64,000 bases of DNA from Rhyacophila brunnea (Eukaryota > Arthropoda > Insecta > Trichoptera > Rhyacophilidae): contig JAGYXB010001067.1 in the NCBI GenBank assembly GCA_022495005.1, positions 682,001-746,000 on the forward strand, in the 5' to 3' direction. The translations under genes were made by a program, and so were the position numbers. Below the pieces are notes generated by a model. It was given only the letters and a program-made list of their open reading frames with translations. It was not told where the DNA came from and searched no databases. Positions 1-10,300 of the stretch are shown here, one piece after another (positions within the stretch are counted from its first letter, which is position 1; each line of letters starts with the position of its first letter).

Positions 1-54
1 TCCTGACCACATATTGAAAAATCAGTAGGCTTTCGTCTCAGCTGAATGCAGAAC

Positions 55-319
55 AATTGAGTGGTTCACAAGCATAGTGAACCAAGTCCATTCAGGTTAT
101 TTTTGAGTAAGCGTTGTTCAAACATAATTTTTGAGTATTTCTTATTCTGTAAGGGTATGATTTCTCTTACACAATAACTTAAACGTACTCTAAATAACAC
201 TTCAGAATTGCAATCACACCCTAGCAGATTTAGAAATACTCAAATATTACGTTTGAACCTAGCTTACCCAAAAATAACCAGAATGGACTTGGTTCACTAT
301 GCTTGTGAAACACCCAATT
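55..319. repeat. Palindromic MITE-like repeat
   Basis: The first ~95 bases (from AATTGAGTGGTTCACAAGC) reappear as the reverse complement at the right end (rc AATTGGGTGTTTCACAAGC). The two arms are ~90% alike through to a GAGTATTTCT motif, with a ~75-base centre between them. There is no coding capacity. A long-arm, short-centre structure is typical of a non-autonomous DNA transposon. No convincing target-site duplication was found, so the superfamily is open. Confidence 0.7.
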
Positions 320-547
320 CTAACTTACAATTGAAATTTATGGGAGAGTTTTTTGAAAGAACTTACTGAAAGTATTTATAATCTTTATGGATAAGGTACG
401 CATCATATTTTAGTAGGATTATTGACGAAAAAAATGGTGCATACACTTGTCTATATACATGATAAATAACTGAAGTAGGTTTTTTCAAAAAACTTTTCTG
501 CAAAACATTTCAAACGTGAGTTAGATTAGAATAGTTGGTAGGTAGTA

Positions 548-616
548 GGTACTGTTCGGTTATCAGGAATACAGCGGAAAACACATTTTGAAAACTTATA
601 CTGGATTATTTGTTAG
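548..616 (+). repeat. Left arm of a 7.7-kb-spaced inverted repeat
   Basis: GGTACTGTTCGGTTAT at the outer side and CTGGATTATTTGTTAG at the inner side recur in inverted order at 8189-8239. The middle of the two arms differs. A TTAGG tract follows directly on the inner side. The arms could be terminal repeats of a large element or two oppositely oriented copies of one short repeat. Confidence 0.6.
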
Positions 617-617
617 T

Positions 618-650
618 TTAGGTTAGGTTAGGTTGGGTTAGGTTAGGTTA
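618..650 (+). repeat. (TTAGG)n telomere-type tract
   Basis: Six TTAGG units with one TTGGG variant. TTAGG is the canonical telomere repeat of many insects. Here it is an interstitial tract abutting the left inverted-repeat arm, and a shorter tract sits at the mirror position (8164-8186). Confidence 0.8.
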
Positions 651-659
651 GTGTAGGCC

Positions 660-2075
660 TCCGAATCCTCGGCTAGCTCCGGGCCTGGAGTGGAGGTACA
701 TTGAAATTTTGGAAGAACAGGTAGGCGCGCAATATAGTCATTAAAACTAATGTTCACAGTTTATTATAGTTATTTATTGTTCACCGTCACCAAATTAGAA
801 CAGAGACGTAATTACTAAGTTCCGAACCACAGATTATCTCAAGAAACTAATTTATTATAAAAGATTATTTAAGAACAGCACACAATTTATTTATTTAATT
901 AATTAATTATTATTGGTTGTAAGCGAGACTGCACGAGCACGGAGATTATTGACAAAGATTGAGGACCGGGTACAACAATGAAGAAATTTAAAAAAAAATA
1001 CGCGAAAACGACTAAGTCGCTGACTGACGTTCACTCCGCGATCTGTCAGAGTGACAGTAGGTATGAGAGTATAGGTATCAGCCGGTAGGTATCTGGACCT
1101 AGGCGAGTACCTCTTCACAAGTCTCGGCGACTTGTATATGAAAATGCGGATAAAATTACGCCGCTGACCTTCGCAGGTTCAGGGTCGTAAATGCGAGCGA
1201 AGACTGATAATGAAATTAAAAATAGTGGGTTTATATGCAAATCTGCCCGATTTCATCCCTTAGCTCAACGTTTTTCGGGTGACAAAATTAATTAACGGTT
1301 TCCTTACGAGATTGGCGGAAATTGTACAATGACTAATTACCCGCGACATCTACGCAAGGGCCGACTAAGTAAAATTATAGGCGCAAGTCGACGCTCGCCG
1401 ATGGGCGGCGTCGCTCACGCGTCACTTACGTACTTCGAGTACCTGTCAGTACCGAGAGCGCGTAATTGATGTAGCAGTAGCGCAATGTTTCTGGGCCAGC
1501 CCCACGAAAAACGCACCTACGAGAGCGTGCGCGGCATCGACGGATTCGTGGTTGAATTGCCTATCGATACAGCACACCCCCCGCGTGGTGGCGCTCTCCA
1601 TGGCTGAGGGAGGGGCGTTCCCGCGGCGGCCGGCTTTACGGGCCCTAGCGGCGCGAAGGTACCTCTCACTCAGAAACAAGAGTACTACAAAGTTAGCCTG
1701 GATGATAAGGCGTCATATGCCAGTGGTTAACTTGGCATATTTGTGGTACCAGGCCTACGACAGCGCATACCAATCCTTCGGCCAACTACCGTTGGGGGGC
1801 CCAACTTTGAGGCGCCCCGACGGCCTGAATACCTACTTGACGTTAGTCTAAGAACATGAACTCGGTAGATTGTTAATCTGACTACAAAATGATAGCTTAA
1901 TATTAAACAATATCAAGCGGGGAAGTTGTTGTTGTGGTATGTTTGGCGTGTAGGGCACCGGGGCAAGCCCCATATCCCTTTCATCTGTATGATGGCGTGT
2001 GATGGAAGTCTCCTCCCTTGCGGGTTTTTTTCTGTAATGTCTGCATCATGGCTTGTTGGTTAGATTTAAAATAGT
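660..2075. other. GC-richer non-coding block
   Basis: No recognisable gene. Short open frames of up to 99 codons on both strands overlap each other around 1446-1851 and match nothing recognised. Base composition is more GC- and CpG-rich than the window average, as in the rest of the 0.6-8.2 kb block. It may contain old LINE or untranslated sequence. Confidence 0.4.
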
Positions 2076-2106
2076 GTTTTTCTTCTTTCTTCTTTCTTCT
2101 TTCTTC
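2076..2106. repeat. TTCTTTC microsatellite
   Basis: Imperfect TTCTTTC repeats. On the minus strand this is an A/G-rich run about 45 bases beyond the gag stop codon, so it may be the 3' tail of the minus-strand gag element. Confidence 0.6.
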
Positions 2107-2150
2107 ACTCTTGTCGGCGCTCGTTCGTTTCTATCTATCTTGGTCTGGAT

Positions 2151-2320
2151 TTAGGTCCTTTTGCTGGTTAGTCTTCTCATGAGTTCGTTGGCGATATCGA
2201 TGGCGTTCTTGAGCGCCATCAGCGCTTCATTGATTTGGTCTGGCTCCGAGTTTCTGGTGGTGGTATTCATCCAAGCTGGTCTGAATGTGTTTTGCGGTTC
2301 TTCGCGTTGTCTGGGCTGTT
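2151..2320 (-). pseudogene. C-terminal part of LINE gag, split off by an insertion
   Basis: On the minus strand an open frame of about 55 codons runs from the insertion boundary to a TAA at 2153-2151. It is the downstream end of the gag whose N-terminal part lies at 4395-5919. The frame is the same as that carrying the third zinc knuckle at 4466-4510, once the intervening 2321-4394 LINE and one copy of the 13-bp duplication are discounted. The segment is polar and has no recognised domain. No reverse transcriptase frame follows the stop, so the parent is either gag-only or has lost its second ORF. Confidence 0.7.
2308..2320. repeat. Target-site duplication, left copy
   Basis: TGTCTGGGCTGTT is repeated exactly at 4395-4407, flanking the plus-strand LINE. 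A 13-bp duplication fits target-primed reverse transcription. Confidence 0.85.
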
Positions 2321-4394
2321 TTAAATTTACTTGTCAAACGCACAATTTACTTGTCAAACGCACATGGGCCATCGCCGCGCCAGAGATTACAGCCCTCCTC
2401 AGTGACTGCATCAGAAGCGGCACGTTCCCCGACTGCTGGAAGAGGGGCTTACTTAAGGTAATCCCCAAAACTGGCAGCCGAGAACCGTCTAGCCCCAAAG
2501 CCTACCGCCCTCTAACACTTCTGCCCGCTCTGGGCAAAGTGCTGGAGAAGCTACTGTGCCACAGGATTGAAGCCCACCTGGAGACACACTCGCCGCTTTC
2601 CGATAAGCAATTTGGATTCAGAAGAGGCAAATCAACAGTCGACGCCATAAGGAACGTGATTGCCATTGCTGAAAATTCTCGCCGTAAATACGTCCTAGGA
2701 GTTTTCCTGGACATTGCAGGTGCGTTTGATAGTGCGTCTTGGCCTCTTATACTTCGAAAAGCTCCGGCTGAAGAGACTACCAGGAAATTTGTTCGCGTCA
2801 ATTCAAAGTTATTTCACCAATAGATCGATCGAGTTTCGAGTTGGTTCAACCACAATAAAGAGGAACACCAGCATGGGATGTCCCCAGGGCTCAGTCCTCG
2901 GGCCCCTTCTCTGGAACGTACTCTTCGACGATCTCCTTAGAATTCCGCTTCCAACCGACTGTACTGTCATTGCCTACGCAGACGATGCGCTGCTGCTGGT
3001 CGAGGCCGACAGCAGGGCGAAGATTGAGATCACCGTTGGCGAAGCTTTAGCATCAATTGAGGCTTGGGGTAGATTAACTAGACTATCATTCGCACCTTCC
3101 AAGACAGAAGCCATTGTCCTTAAAGGACCGAGACGACTTAGCTGTTCGAGACTACCCACAGTCCGATTCGGTGACACGAGAGTGAAAGTGTCGAAGATCG
3201 TCACCTATCTAGGCGTCAAAATGGACACAATGTTAAATTTCCTACACCATGCCGAAACCCAAGTCCACAAGGCTGGGGTGGCCTTCCAGAGGATCGGCCG
3301 CATGGCTGGTGAAGGATGGGGCTTAAAAGTAAGGGCGCTCAAGATCGCCTACGGCGCCATTTTTATGGGAATCGCGGCTTATGCCGCCAGTGCTTGGTGC
3401 CCGCGCATTCCCAAAAGTGTCAAACTTAGAATCTCTCTTTTAAGAGGACAGCGCATCGCGCTTCTGTCCATTACCAAGGCCTACCGTACTACCTCAACTG
3501 ACGCGCTCCCGGTCCTGGCCGGCATTCTCCCACTTGACCTGCATATTCAGGTCAGCGGCGCTTCAATATTGCTCCTCAAGGGCGAGGAGGCCGACGTTGG
3601 TGATTTTCACCTCGTCCCTCCCCCTCGGCTAGCTGGCGAAGGAGTAGCATTATTGAGGCGCAGAATTAGACTCATGTCGCTTAACGCGGCCATTACGACC
3701 TGGCAGCGAAAGTGGGACGAATCGACCAAGGGCCGGCACACATATACGTTTTTTCCAAACATACAGTGGCGAATGGAGATAACCAAATATCTGACTCCAG
3801 ACCATTACACCAGTCAATTTGTGACTGGTCATGGTGGATTCGCTGGCAAGCTCTTCGAGCTTGGACTTGCAAGCCGTCCGACATGTCCATGCGGAGGGGA
3901 AATACAGGATGCCAACCACATCCTATGGGAGTGTCTGAGTATGTGCTCCGAACGGGAGGAAATGCTCAGGTCGGTCCAACCAGCTGTTGGACCCATCGGC
4001 CCGTCCGACCTGGTTGCTACTAAGGCCAATTATCTTGCTTTCAAAAAATTTGCGGCGTCTTACTACGGGCGTGAAGATCTCTTCACATAAATTTTGCTGC
4101 CTGTATGATTAGCTTCGTTCTTTAATTTAATAAACAAGTAGGTTCATTTTCATTTTCTTTTTAGTAATTTCCATGTGCTTTTTCTCTCCCTGGCACTTTG
4201 CATTAGAGTAAACTCAGTAAACTCAGTCAGAGCTCACTTTGAGCGTAGCAATCTAAGTCTTGGGCATCTTCTCCCAGGACACTCCCAGGCCAATTCTTAG
4301 ATGCTTCACATCACCAATTGATGGGTCCCGTGATACTCTCGATTAAGACCGAGGGTGGTACGGGGCGGGTTTGGTGGAGGGACTTTAACTTCAA
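2321..4394 (+). mobile_element. 5'-truncated R1-clade LINE inserted in a gag gene
   Basis: Non-LTR retrotransposon of about 2.07 kb between 13-bp duplications. It begins with a duplicated 20-base filler (2324-2343 and 2344-2363), then enters the reverse transcriptase domain, so the endonuclease and its own gag are missing. Downstream of the ORF stop lies a ~300-base 3' UTR ending close to AACTTCAA, without an obvious poly(A). Clade assignment rests on the RT motifs and the C-terminal zinc knuckle. R1-clade elements are often target-specific (rDNA, telomere), but this copy sits in another LINE. Confidence 0.85.
2364..4090 (+). pseudogene. R1-like reverse transcriptase, frameshifted fragment
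   Basis: Encodes the reverse transcriptase and C-terminal part of a non-LTR retrotransposon ORF2, which would copy element RNA into the target site. Visible in order: the fingers motif around KAYRPLTLLPALGKVLEKLL, GFRRGKSTVDAI, FLDIAGAFDSASW (first catalytic Asp), GCPQGSVLGPLLWNVLFDDL, and YADDALLLVEADSR with the catalytic Asp pair. Near the end is a zinc knuckle CPCGG...H...C of CX1CX8HX4C form, as in R1 and related clades. A single-base indel in the A-run near 2757-2762 shifts the frame: codons before it lie in one frame (to 2823) and codons after it in another (to 4090). The endonuclease domain is absent through 5' truncation. The copy is dead but fairly well preserved. Confidence 0.88.
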
Positions 4395-4407
4395 TGTCTG
4401 GGCTGTT
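4395..4407. repeat. Target-site duplication, right copy
   Basis: Exact match to 2308-2320 (TGTCTGGGCTGTT), marking the 3' junction of the inserted LINE inside the gag frame. Confidence 0.85.
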
Positions 4408-5919
4408 GTTGAAATTGCTTGTCAGCGTTTGTAAACGCATATCTGGCGTGTTTTGGGTGCCTTGGGCAACCTCTGTAGTTGGCCGGGTGTGGGCCACCAC
4501 AGTTGGCGCATTTGGCGGGATCGGTCGTATTTACTTCTTGCAGTCCGAGGTGAGGTGTTCACCGGCACATCGGACGCACATCGGAGTTGCGTGGCAGCAG
4601 GAGGCGGAGTGGGCGAAGCCCTGGCAGCGATGACACTGTCCATCCGCCGTTCTTCTGCGTAGCGGCTCCACTTGGATAGATAATCCGAAGATGGAGGTGA
4701 GTTTGAAGATATTCTTGGAATCGCCGCTCTTCTCGACGTCGAGGAGAATCAGCGGGATCTGTTTCTTCTGGCTCCCTTGGGTCATCCTGAAGGCGTTCTT
4801 GATCGGGTATCCCAGTGCAGTGAGTTCACTGCGAATTTCTTCGGCAGTCGTCTCTTCAGGGATACCTCTGATCACTATCTTCAGTGGTTTTTCCTCATGG
4901 AGGTTATATGAGTGGTACTCAGTCTTGTCTGCGTCCAGGATCCGTACTGCTAGCCTGTAGGAGTCTGAGTCTGGCAGTGTGAGTAGGATTCCTACCTTGA
5001 TATTCTTAGCATTAGAGATAGTGACACCAGCGTCTTTCAGCTTGGCCATTGTATCTCTATATACTTTTTTATCGTGCAGGATGATAGGTGGAGTTTTTTT
5101 CGATCTGTCTGTTTTTTTGTCGTTTGTTGGTTCTGCCGTTTTGAAGCTTGGCATGTCTGGCTTTTTCGGTGTCGGTTTTGCTGGTTTTTTTGCAATTTTG
5201 AGATCGGGGCTTTCGGTAGCTAGGCGTTTGCTAGCTCTCCTGATCTGTCTTCTTTCTTTTTCTTCGTCTTCTTCTCGATCGAAGCGGTCGTTGACGGCTT
5301 TTAGTCTTTTGTAGTATTCTTCGTCATCGCTCCTTTTGGTCTTGGCTGCGGCTGCATTTGATTTGGCTGCAGCTGCGTATGTTTTTGGTGTATCTTTGCT
5401 GGTGCTGGGAATTGATGGCACCGCAGGAGTGGTGTCCATCTTTTCGGAGCTGGTCGTGGTTTTGGCGGCGGATGTTGAAGGGCCGCTTGAGGCCGGGGCT
5501 TTGGCTGTAGCCTCAGCAGGGGCCTGAGCGGGTTTGTCAGCAACCGAGGTCTGTGAATCGTCGTTGAAGTAGTCTGAGTCATCTATGTCTAGGTCCTCAT
5601 AGTCAGCGTCGTCCTCCGTGTCGGCGTGATCGGAGGTAACCAGTTTGATGGCCTCTATTTCCTCCAAGACTCTCTGCATATTTGATTTTGGTTTCTTTTT
5701 TCTCTCTGGTTTATCCTTTTGTTTTTGGAGATCTGGCAGTGACTCATGAGGCGGGACCCCATAAGCGATGCAGAGAAAGCCGTAGATGTAGGCAAAATCT
5801 GCCGCTCTCAGCTTCCTCTTCAGCTCAAGGATCTGCGTCAGGTCGGATTTAAAGTTGTCATCAATCGGCGCATGTGAGTCAGGGTTCAATAACCCGGAAA
5901 GCGAGGGGATCTTGGTCAT
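4395..5919 (-). pseudogene. Jockey-type LINE gag with zinc knuckles, interrupted
   Basis: An RNA-binding gag (ORF1) of a non-LTR retrotransposon. The ATG at 5919 opens 462 codons. Residues ~1-120 are acidic/polar, ~125-200 Ala/Pro/Ser-rich low complexity, ~205-290 Lys/Arg-rich, and ~345-428 look like the PRE_C2HC domain (start LKIVIRGIPEET). Two knuckles follow: CHRC...H...C (CX2CX4HX4C) and CVRC...H...C (CX2CX3HX4C). The frame then stops right after DCKK at 4531. A third knuckle (CANCGGPHP..., CX2CX4HX5C) lies at 4510-4466 in another frame, so a one-base indel between 4511 and 4533 breaks the gene. The remaining C-terminus is at 2151-2320, beyond the inserted R1-like LINE. No ORF2 was found for this element. 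Confidence 0.85.
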
Positions 5920-6076
5920 TTTGACTCGCTTATCGAACTACAGCGCAATATCGGTAACAATATCTGAATGTGTCTGCTCTATTCGTCGTTATGAAGGCTT
6001 CAGAGAAGATCTAGTTCGGTCGGCCGTCGATAATTATCTTGAAAAAGACCATCAATGGCGGCAGATATTCACCAGA
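5920..6076 (-). other. Probable 5' UTR of the gag element
   Basis: Sequence directly upstream of the gag ATG on the minus strand. It is GC-richer than the window average with no coding frame. Jockey-type LINEs carry internal promoters in this position, but no specific promoter motif could be assigned. Confidence 0.35.
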
Positions 6077-6421
6077 TGTCCTCCAGATCGGCGATGATAA
6101 CGGTGAAACAGCATCCAAAGGTGGCGGAGGTGGCGGGATTATTTCAACGAAGGTGGCAGCTTCGTATTGAAATCAATCGGTAGTGGAGGCGGAGCAAGAT
6201 GGCGGCGTTATGGCGTTCGAGAAAGGTGGCGGAACTCGCATCAATGTCCTCTGGATGGGCGATTGTAATGGCGTTGGCATCCAAAGGTAGCGGGCTGGGT
6301 CGGCGGAGGTGGCGGAATAATTTTGACGAAGGTGGCGGCTTCGTATTAAAATCAATCGGCGGAGGTGGCGGAGCAAGTTGGCGACGTTGTGACGTTCAAG
6401 ATAGGTGGCGGAATTCGTATC
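6077..6421. repeat. Two ~168-bp tandem repeats rich in GGCGGAGGTGGCGG
   Basis: The unit starting TGTCCTCCAGATCGG at 6077 repeats from TGTCCTCTGGATGGG at 6245. Both contain GCATCCAAAGG, GGCGGAGGTGGCGG, CGAAGGTGGC and GAAATCAATCGG-type segments in the same order. A partial unit precedes them. They lie just upstream of the minus-strand gag, so they could be 5' UTR monomers of that LINE or an unrelated minisatellite. Confidence 0.7.
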
Positions 6422-6876
6422 GAATATATTTTGTTCGAATTATTGTAACGTAATTCGTATCGAATTATTTTATCGAGTTGATTATTACTATCAGAGTATG
6501 TATTATAATCTCAGTAGTAATTTTCGTATCGGAGCTTGAAGTGACTGTTCGCGGTGAGTGCCAGTCTGCGAAAGTGAAGCGGGGAAGTTACTTCATTCTA
6601 ATTTATAAATGTACTGGTCGCGCAATCTTTCTTACATTAACAACTAATATAGCTCGGCGTCGCCACGGGCACATACTTACGACTAGTTGACGGATGTTAT
6701 TCCGTCAACCAAACATATAAGCAGTAATAATTGCTTAGTACATACTCATACCTCGCCGATCAAAGATTTCCCGCACTTTATTCCAGTACGTGGTCTCCTT
6801 GATCGACCAAAATCATTGATCCGATTCTCCCGTCGCGCGTGAGCGTGATGCCGTCATACACGCGAGCGAGAGGGGC
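6422..6876. other. Non-coding interval
   Basis: No gene recognised. A 25-codon open piece on the minus strand around 6720-6800 is too short to support. Confidence 0.4.
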
Positions 6877-6884
6877 TCTGTCAC

Positions 6885-7367
6885 CAGTGTTGCCAAGTCA
6901 AAATTTGAAATTTCAGTAGAATATGGAAAAAAAAATCAGTAGATTCGACAAAATATCAGTAGATTTCTGTTTCTCAATTTAGACGAGAAAAATTTCGCCG
7001 CGGGCCGCAGGTTCCCTATTTTTCATGGTCGGCTCGTTTTTTTTTAGGAGAAATATTTCACCGCGGGCCGCAGGTTCCCAATTTTTCATAGATGGCTCGT
7101 TTTTTTTTTAGTATAAATATTTCACCGCGGGCCGCAGGTTCCCAATTTTTCGTAGTCGGTTCGTTTATTTTAGGAGAAAAGTTTCGCCGCGGGTTGCAAG
7201 ATCCCAAATGTTCAAACACGGCTCGTTTTGTTCCCGGATGGTGCGAATTTTGTGGAACGAAAAAATATCAGTAGATTTCATAAAATATCAGTAGATTCAG
7301 TATATTTCCAAAAATATCAAAAAATATCAGTAGATCTACTGAAATTTCAGTAGACATGGCAACACTG
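6885..7367. mobile_element. hAT-type MITE with 8-bp TSD
   Basis: Starts CAGTGTTGCCA and ends with its reverse complement TGGCAACACTG. It is flanked by the exact 8-bp duplication TCTGTCAC (6877-6884 and 7368-7375). An 8-bp duplication and a CAG...CTG terminus are characteristic of hAT. Subterminal ATCAGTAGATT motifs are repeated and inverted on both sides. There is no transposase; the 483-bp body holds a small satellite (6985-7236). It must depend on a transposase elsewhere. Confidence 0.9.
6985..7236. repeat. 63-bp satellite inside the hAT MITE, four copies
   Basis: Units begin at 6985, 7048, 7112 and 7174 (spacing 62-64). Each carries TTTC(G/A)CCGCGGG(C/T)(C/T)GCA followed by a T-rich stretch after GGCTCG/GGTTCG. 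The GC-rich core CCGCGGGCCGC stands out from the T-rich remainder. Confidence 0.88.
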
Positions 7368-7375
7368 TCTGTCAC

Positions 7376-8163
7376 TGCAAAGCGGGCAAATTCGTATCGC
7401 GAAATCGATTTCTACACATACGACAGAGACGCCGTCGTATGTCAGAGCAGGAAAGCTGCCAGAATACCGATTCGGAAACGCCGCGCGCGGAATGGCCGCG
7501 GATATTAAAAATCGAATTTAATATGAAAAATTAATTACGCGGGATCGTGATTATAATCGGATCGATGATTGCCCTACGTGTTGCTATGCTTTGTGATTGC
7601 ACATATGTACAAATGGGAGCTTTCGCAACAGGCCTATGAGCATATGTTAACAATTATTGTGCCGTGTACGTGCGACGCGTAGCGACATCGAACTATATAC
7701 CTTAACATTACATACATCTTAACTACCTTAATTATTATATACCATCAACGCCCATCTATAGTCCCCCTTTATTACTTAGTTATCCTTTGCATTACATATT
7801 TTTACATTTACCTATTACATTACAATTTATATTACATATTTATCTTATATCCAAATCATATTTTATATCTAATTAAATTTAATTACCCCCTTATCTAGAC
7901 GTATATCTAATTACCATTTTAATCTTATAACCCTTTACCTTATACCTATACGGCTTAACCATCCACAGTTCACTCTGGGAAGCCGTGAGACCTGTCAGAG
8001 CAAACTGCGGGACTTAACATATGAAATATTTTGTTCAGCTTTGCCAAGGGTCGTCATCATTCCATCGGTGGCACATTGACTACCAGGGTCAGACCGAGCG
8101 GCTGGGGAGCACTACTCCTTATGGGAGCGCCCCCCTCAGGGGCAGAAAAACCTGTCGGTGACA
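7376..8163. other. Non-coding interval
   Basis: No gene recognised. 7376-7520 is CpG-rich, 7680-7950 very AT-rich, 7960-8160 moderately GC-rich. Confidence 0.4.
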
Positions 8164-8186
8164 TTAGGTTAGGTTTGGTTAGGTTA
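8164..8186 (+). repeat. Short TTAGG-type tract
   Basis: TTAGGTTAGGTTTGGTTAGG abuts the right inverted-repeat arm on its inner side, mirroring the position (not the orientation) of the 618-650 tract. Confidence 0.65.
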
Positions 8187-8188
8187 AC

Positions 8189-8239
8189 CTAACAAATAAT
8201 CCAGTTTATCCGTTCATCAATTTATAACCGAACAGTACC
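8189..8239 (-). repeat. Right arm of the 7.7-kb-spaced inverted repeat
   Basis: CTAACAAATAATCCAG and ATAACCGAACAGTACC are the reverse complements of the inner and outer blocks at 548-616. The outer ends are 7,692 bp apart. No matching target-site duplication is evident. Confidence 0.6.
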
Positions 8240-8984
8240 GAATAGTTCAATAACATCAATCAAGAGAACCAGGACACACATAATTGAGCATTAACTCAAA
8301 AGAGTTAAAATTTCGACTGACCAAGCAGCAACTCCACGACATTTATTCTTGAACACATGTTGAAGGTGTATCCCACATATATCCACAAACGACAATTTTA
8401 CTTTCTTCCGAACCCAGAAGGCAACCCGCTTCCCTTATTTTGTGTTCCTTGACGAAGATTCACACCAAGCTACAAATTAAATGTTTCCGGGTCTTTCAAT
8501 CGCAAAATCTAAACGGCATTAAAGCCGTATGCGACATTAGGCATTGGATATCACAGGCGGCATGCAACTCTCATTGTTGCAAGCGAAAAAGGTACACCGC
8601 ACACGTTCATTCATCAAACAATTCGCGCTCTGAAAGGAAAGAATGTGGCGGTGTTTTTTACAAAGCGGTCGTCCCCGCAAAGGAATTCATTTCTATACAA
8701 TATGATTTTTTTATCCGCTAACAAATTGCACAAAGAGCTTGCAGCGGTCGGCGGAAATGCTTTTTTGCGCCGGCGTTAGATGTCGTTAGCGTACATCTTT
8801 AATTGACGAAATGGCAGTTTTATAAAAGCTTAGCACCCGATGATCTCTCCACAACAGGCATTTATTTATGCCGAAAATAAACAGTCGTTCATTCAGTTGT
8901 AGGATAAAATGATTCCATTAACCATTTTTAACTTACGTAAAAAGTTATTTTCAAATTATCTACAAGGAAGCCCAAGTAGCATTG
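8240..8984. other. Non-coding interval
   Basis: Nothing recognised. A 93-codon open frame at 8440-8721 has no identifiable domain and is not called. Confidence 0.35.
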
Positions 8985-9080
8985 TCGAATGGGAGTGAGA
9001 GAAAGAGAAGATTTGAATTCCGGCGTTTTAAATTGAGTCATAGCTTTACATTAACGTCACGCAGTAGGCTCTTTCCTATT
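8985..9080 (+). repeat. Dispersed repeat, copy 1
   Basis: Shares an ordered block with 38325-38445: GAGTGA(G/T)AGA...AGA, a TTTAAA.TGA, CATAG, and CGTC(A/G)(C/T)GCAGTAG(G/A)CTCTTT. Divergent; family unknown. Confidence 0.45.
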
Positions 9081-10221
9081 TATTAGAATAATAAATGATG
9101 AGCGCAATGTGTGCCCGAAATAGGACCAAAACTTTCACAACGAATGACAGAGTGAGTATTTATTTATGACGGCGAAAGACGAGTTTTGATTAAATATGAA
9201 ACTAAAAATTCAAACTGTTGTTTATTTACATAATTCTATCTGTTTATTGGTGAAATTGTATTATTTTATAGACAATTTGACAAAAATACGCACCAACTTA
9301 AGATTTGGCTATCATTCGATATGTGTCTGGTTTGAAATGTTTCGAGGGCCCTTTTTAATTTTTCAGACGAATAGATTGTAAGATCTACGACAAATAAGGA
9401 GATTGGAAATATCAACGATTTAACTTTCATAATTTTTTTTGGTAAGATAACTCAATTTTCTTAGAAATTGCAATTCTTCGCTTAACTTCCTTATTCATCG
9501 TCAATGAGATTGAAACCTAATGCAATCGCCCACTTATTCCAAATGTATTTTCGACTACTGGTGAGGACATGCTTGTTAATTCGATCGGCAATCATTAATT
9601 TCGTCATGGATTAGATATATAGTATTTATTATTAGTTATTACCAACGCTAGTAATTTCAGTGTTCACCGTCTTAAAAAATGAACCAAATACTAAGGAAGA
9701 TATTGGTTGTCAATTTTATGTGGCTTCAAACATGCTGTTCCTCTATGCTTCACAATGCAGTGCATTTAATAAACAATCTCCGGAAGGAAGCCCGATATTT
9801 TCTTTAAAACAAAAATGCAACATCTCGCAGCAATACGAGTCCGAAATAAATAAATAATAAAGCAGCGTCGCAGGCGCTGATACCGGGTGCCATCTGCAGC
9901 CCGCCGGATTTTATGACACAACTTTTCGACGGAAAATAGTTCACGAGATGCCGGTTGAGTCTGGAACTGACTTTGCTCATTCTTGGGTCAAAACTTTACG
10001 TTCACTATAAATAGGAAATAGGCCATAGAGTTAGTCGGTGAGCTAAATAACACGGTTGAATGAATAACTCGGATGGAACAGAATTAGCTTAGTTTAAAAT
10101 AAATAAGTAAGTTTAAAACTGTAGTTTTAAACAGTAACTTTTCGAATGTAGTAAGCGGTGGGTAATTAGCCAAGAAAAAGTGCACATTTATGCAGTCATA
10201 CTTATTAATAAGTATAATATA
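9081..10221. other. AT-rich non-coding interval
   Basis: No gene, RNA gene or repeat recognised apart from scattered A/T runs. Confidence 0.4.
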
Positions 10222-10229
10222 CGTCAACG

Positions 10230-10300
10230 CCCACGATAGCCGAGCGGCTCAAGTTTAATTAATCAGGTATGGTCCCGAGATTGAAGCTCGATTTGATATA
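10230..10300 (+). repeat. tRNA-derived SINE head, degenerate
   Basis: GCCCACGATAGCCGAGCGGCT resembles the head of the SINE copies at 15.8 and 32.4 kb (GCCCACGATGGC...) and contains an A-box-like TAGCCGAGCGG. A B box is hardly recognisable (GAAGCTCGATT). Confidence 0.5.

Noticed and set aside
1446..1851. 77- and 99-codon frames on opposite strands
   Set aside because: Antisense overlap in a GC-richer patch where stop codons are rarer; no domain seen.
2502..3919. Several minus-strand frames across the reverse transcriptase
   Set aside because: Shadows of the plus-strand reverse transcriptase frame.
6720..6800. Minus-strand piece reading KETTYWNKVREIFDRRG as a DNA-binding-domain exon
   Set aside because: Only 25 codons between stops, no splice sites evident.
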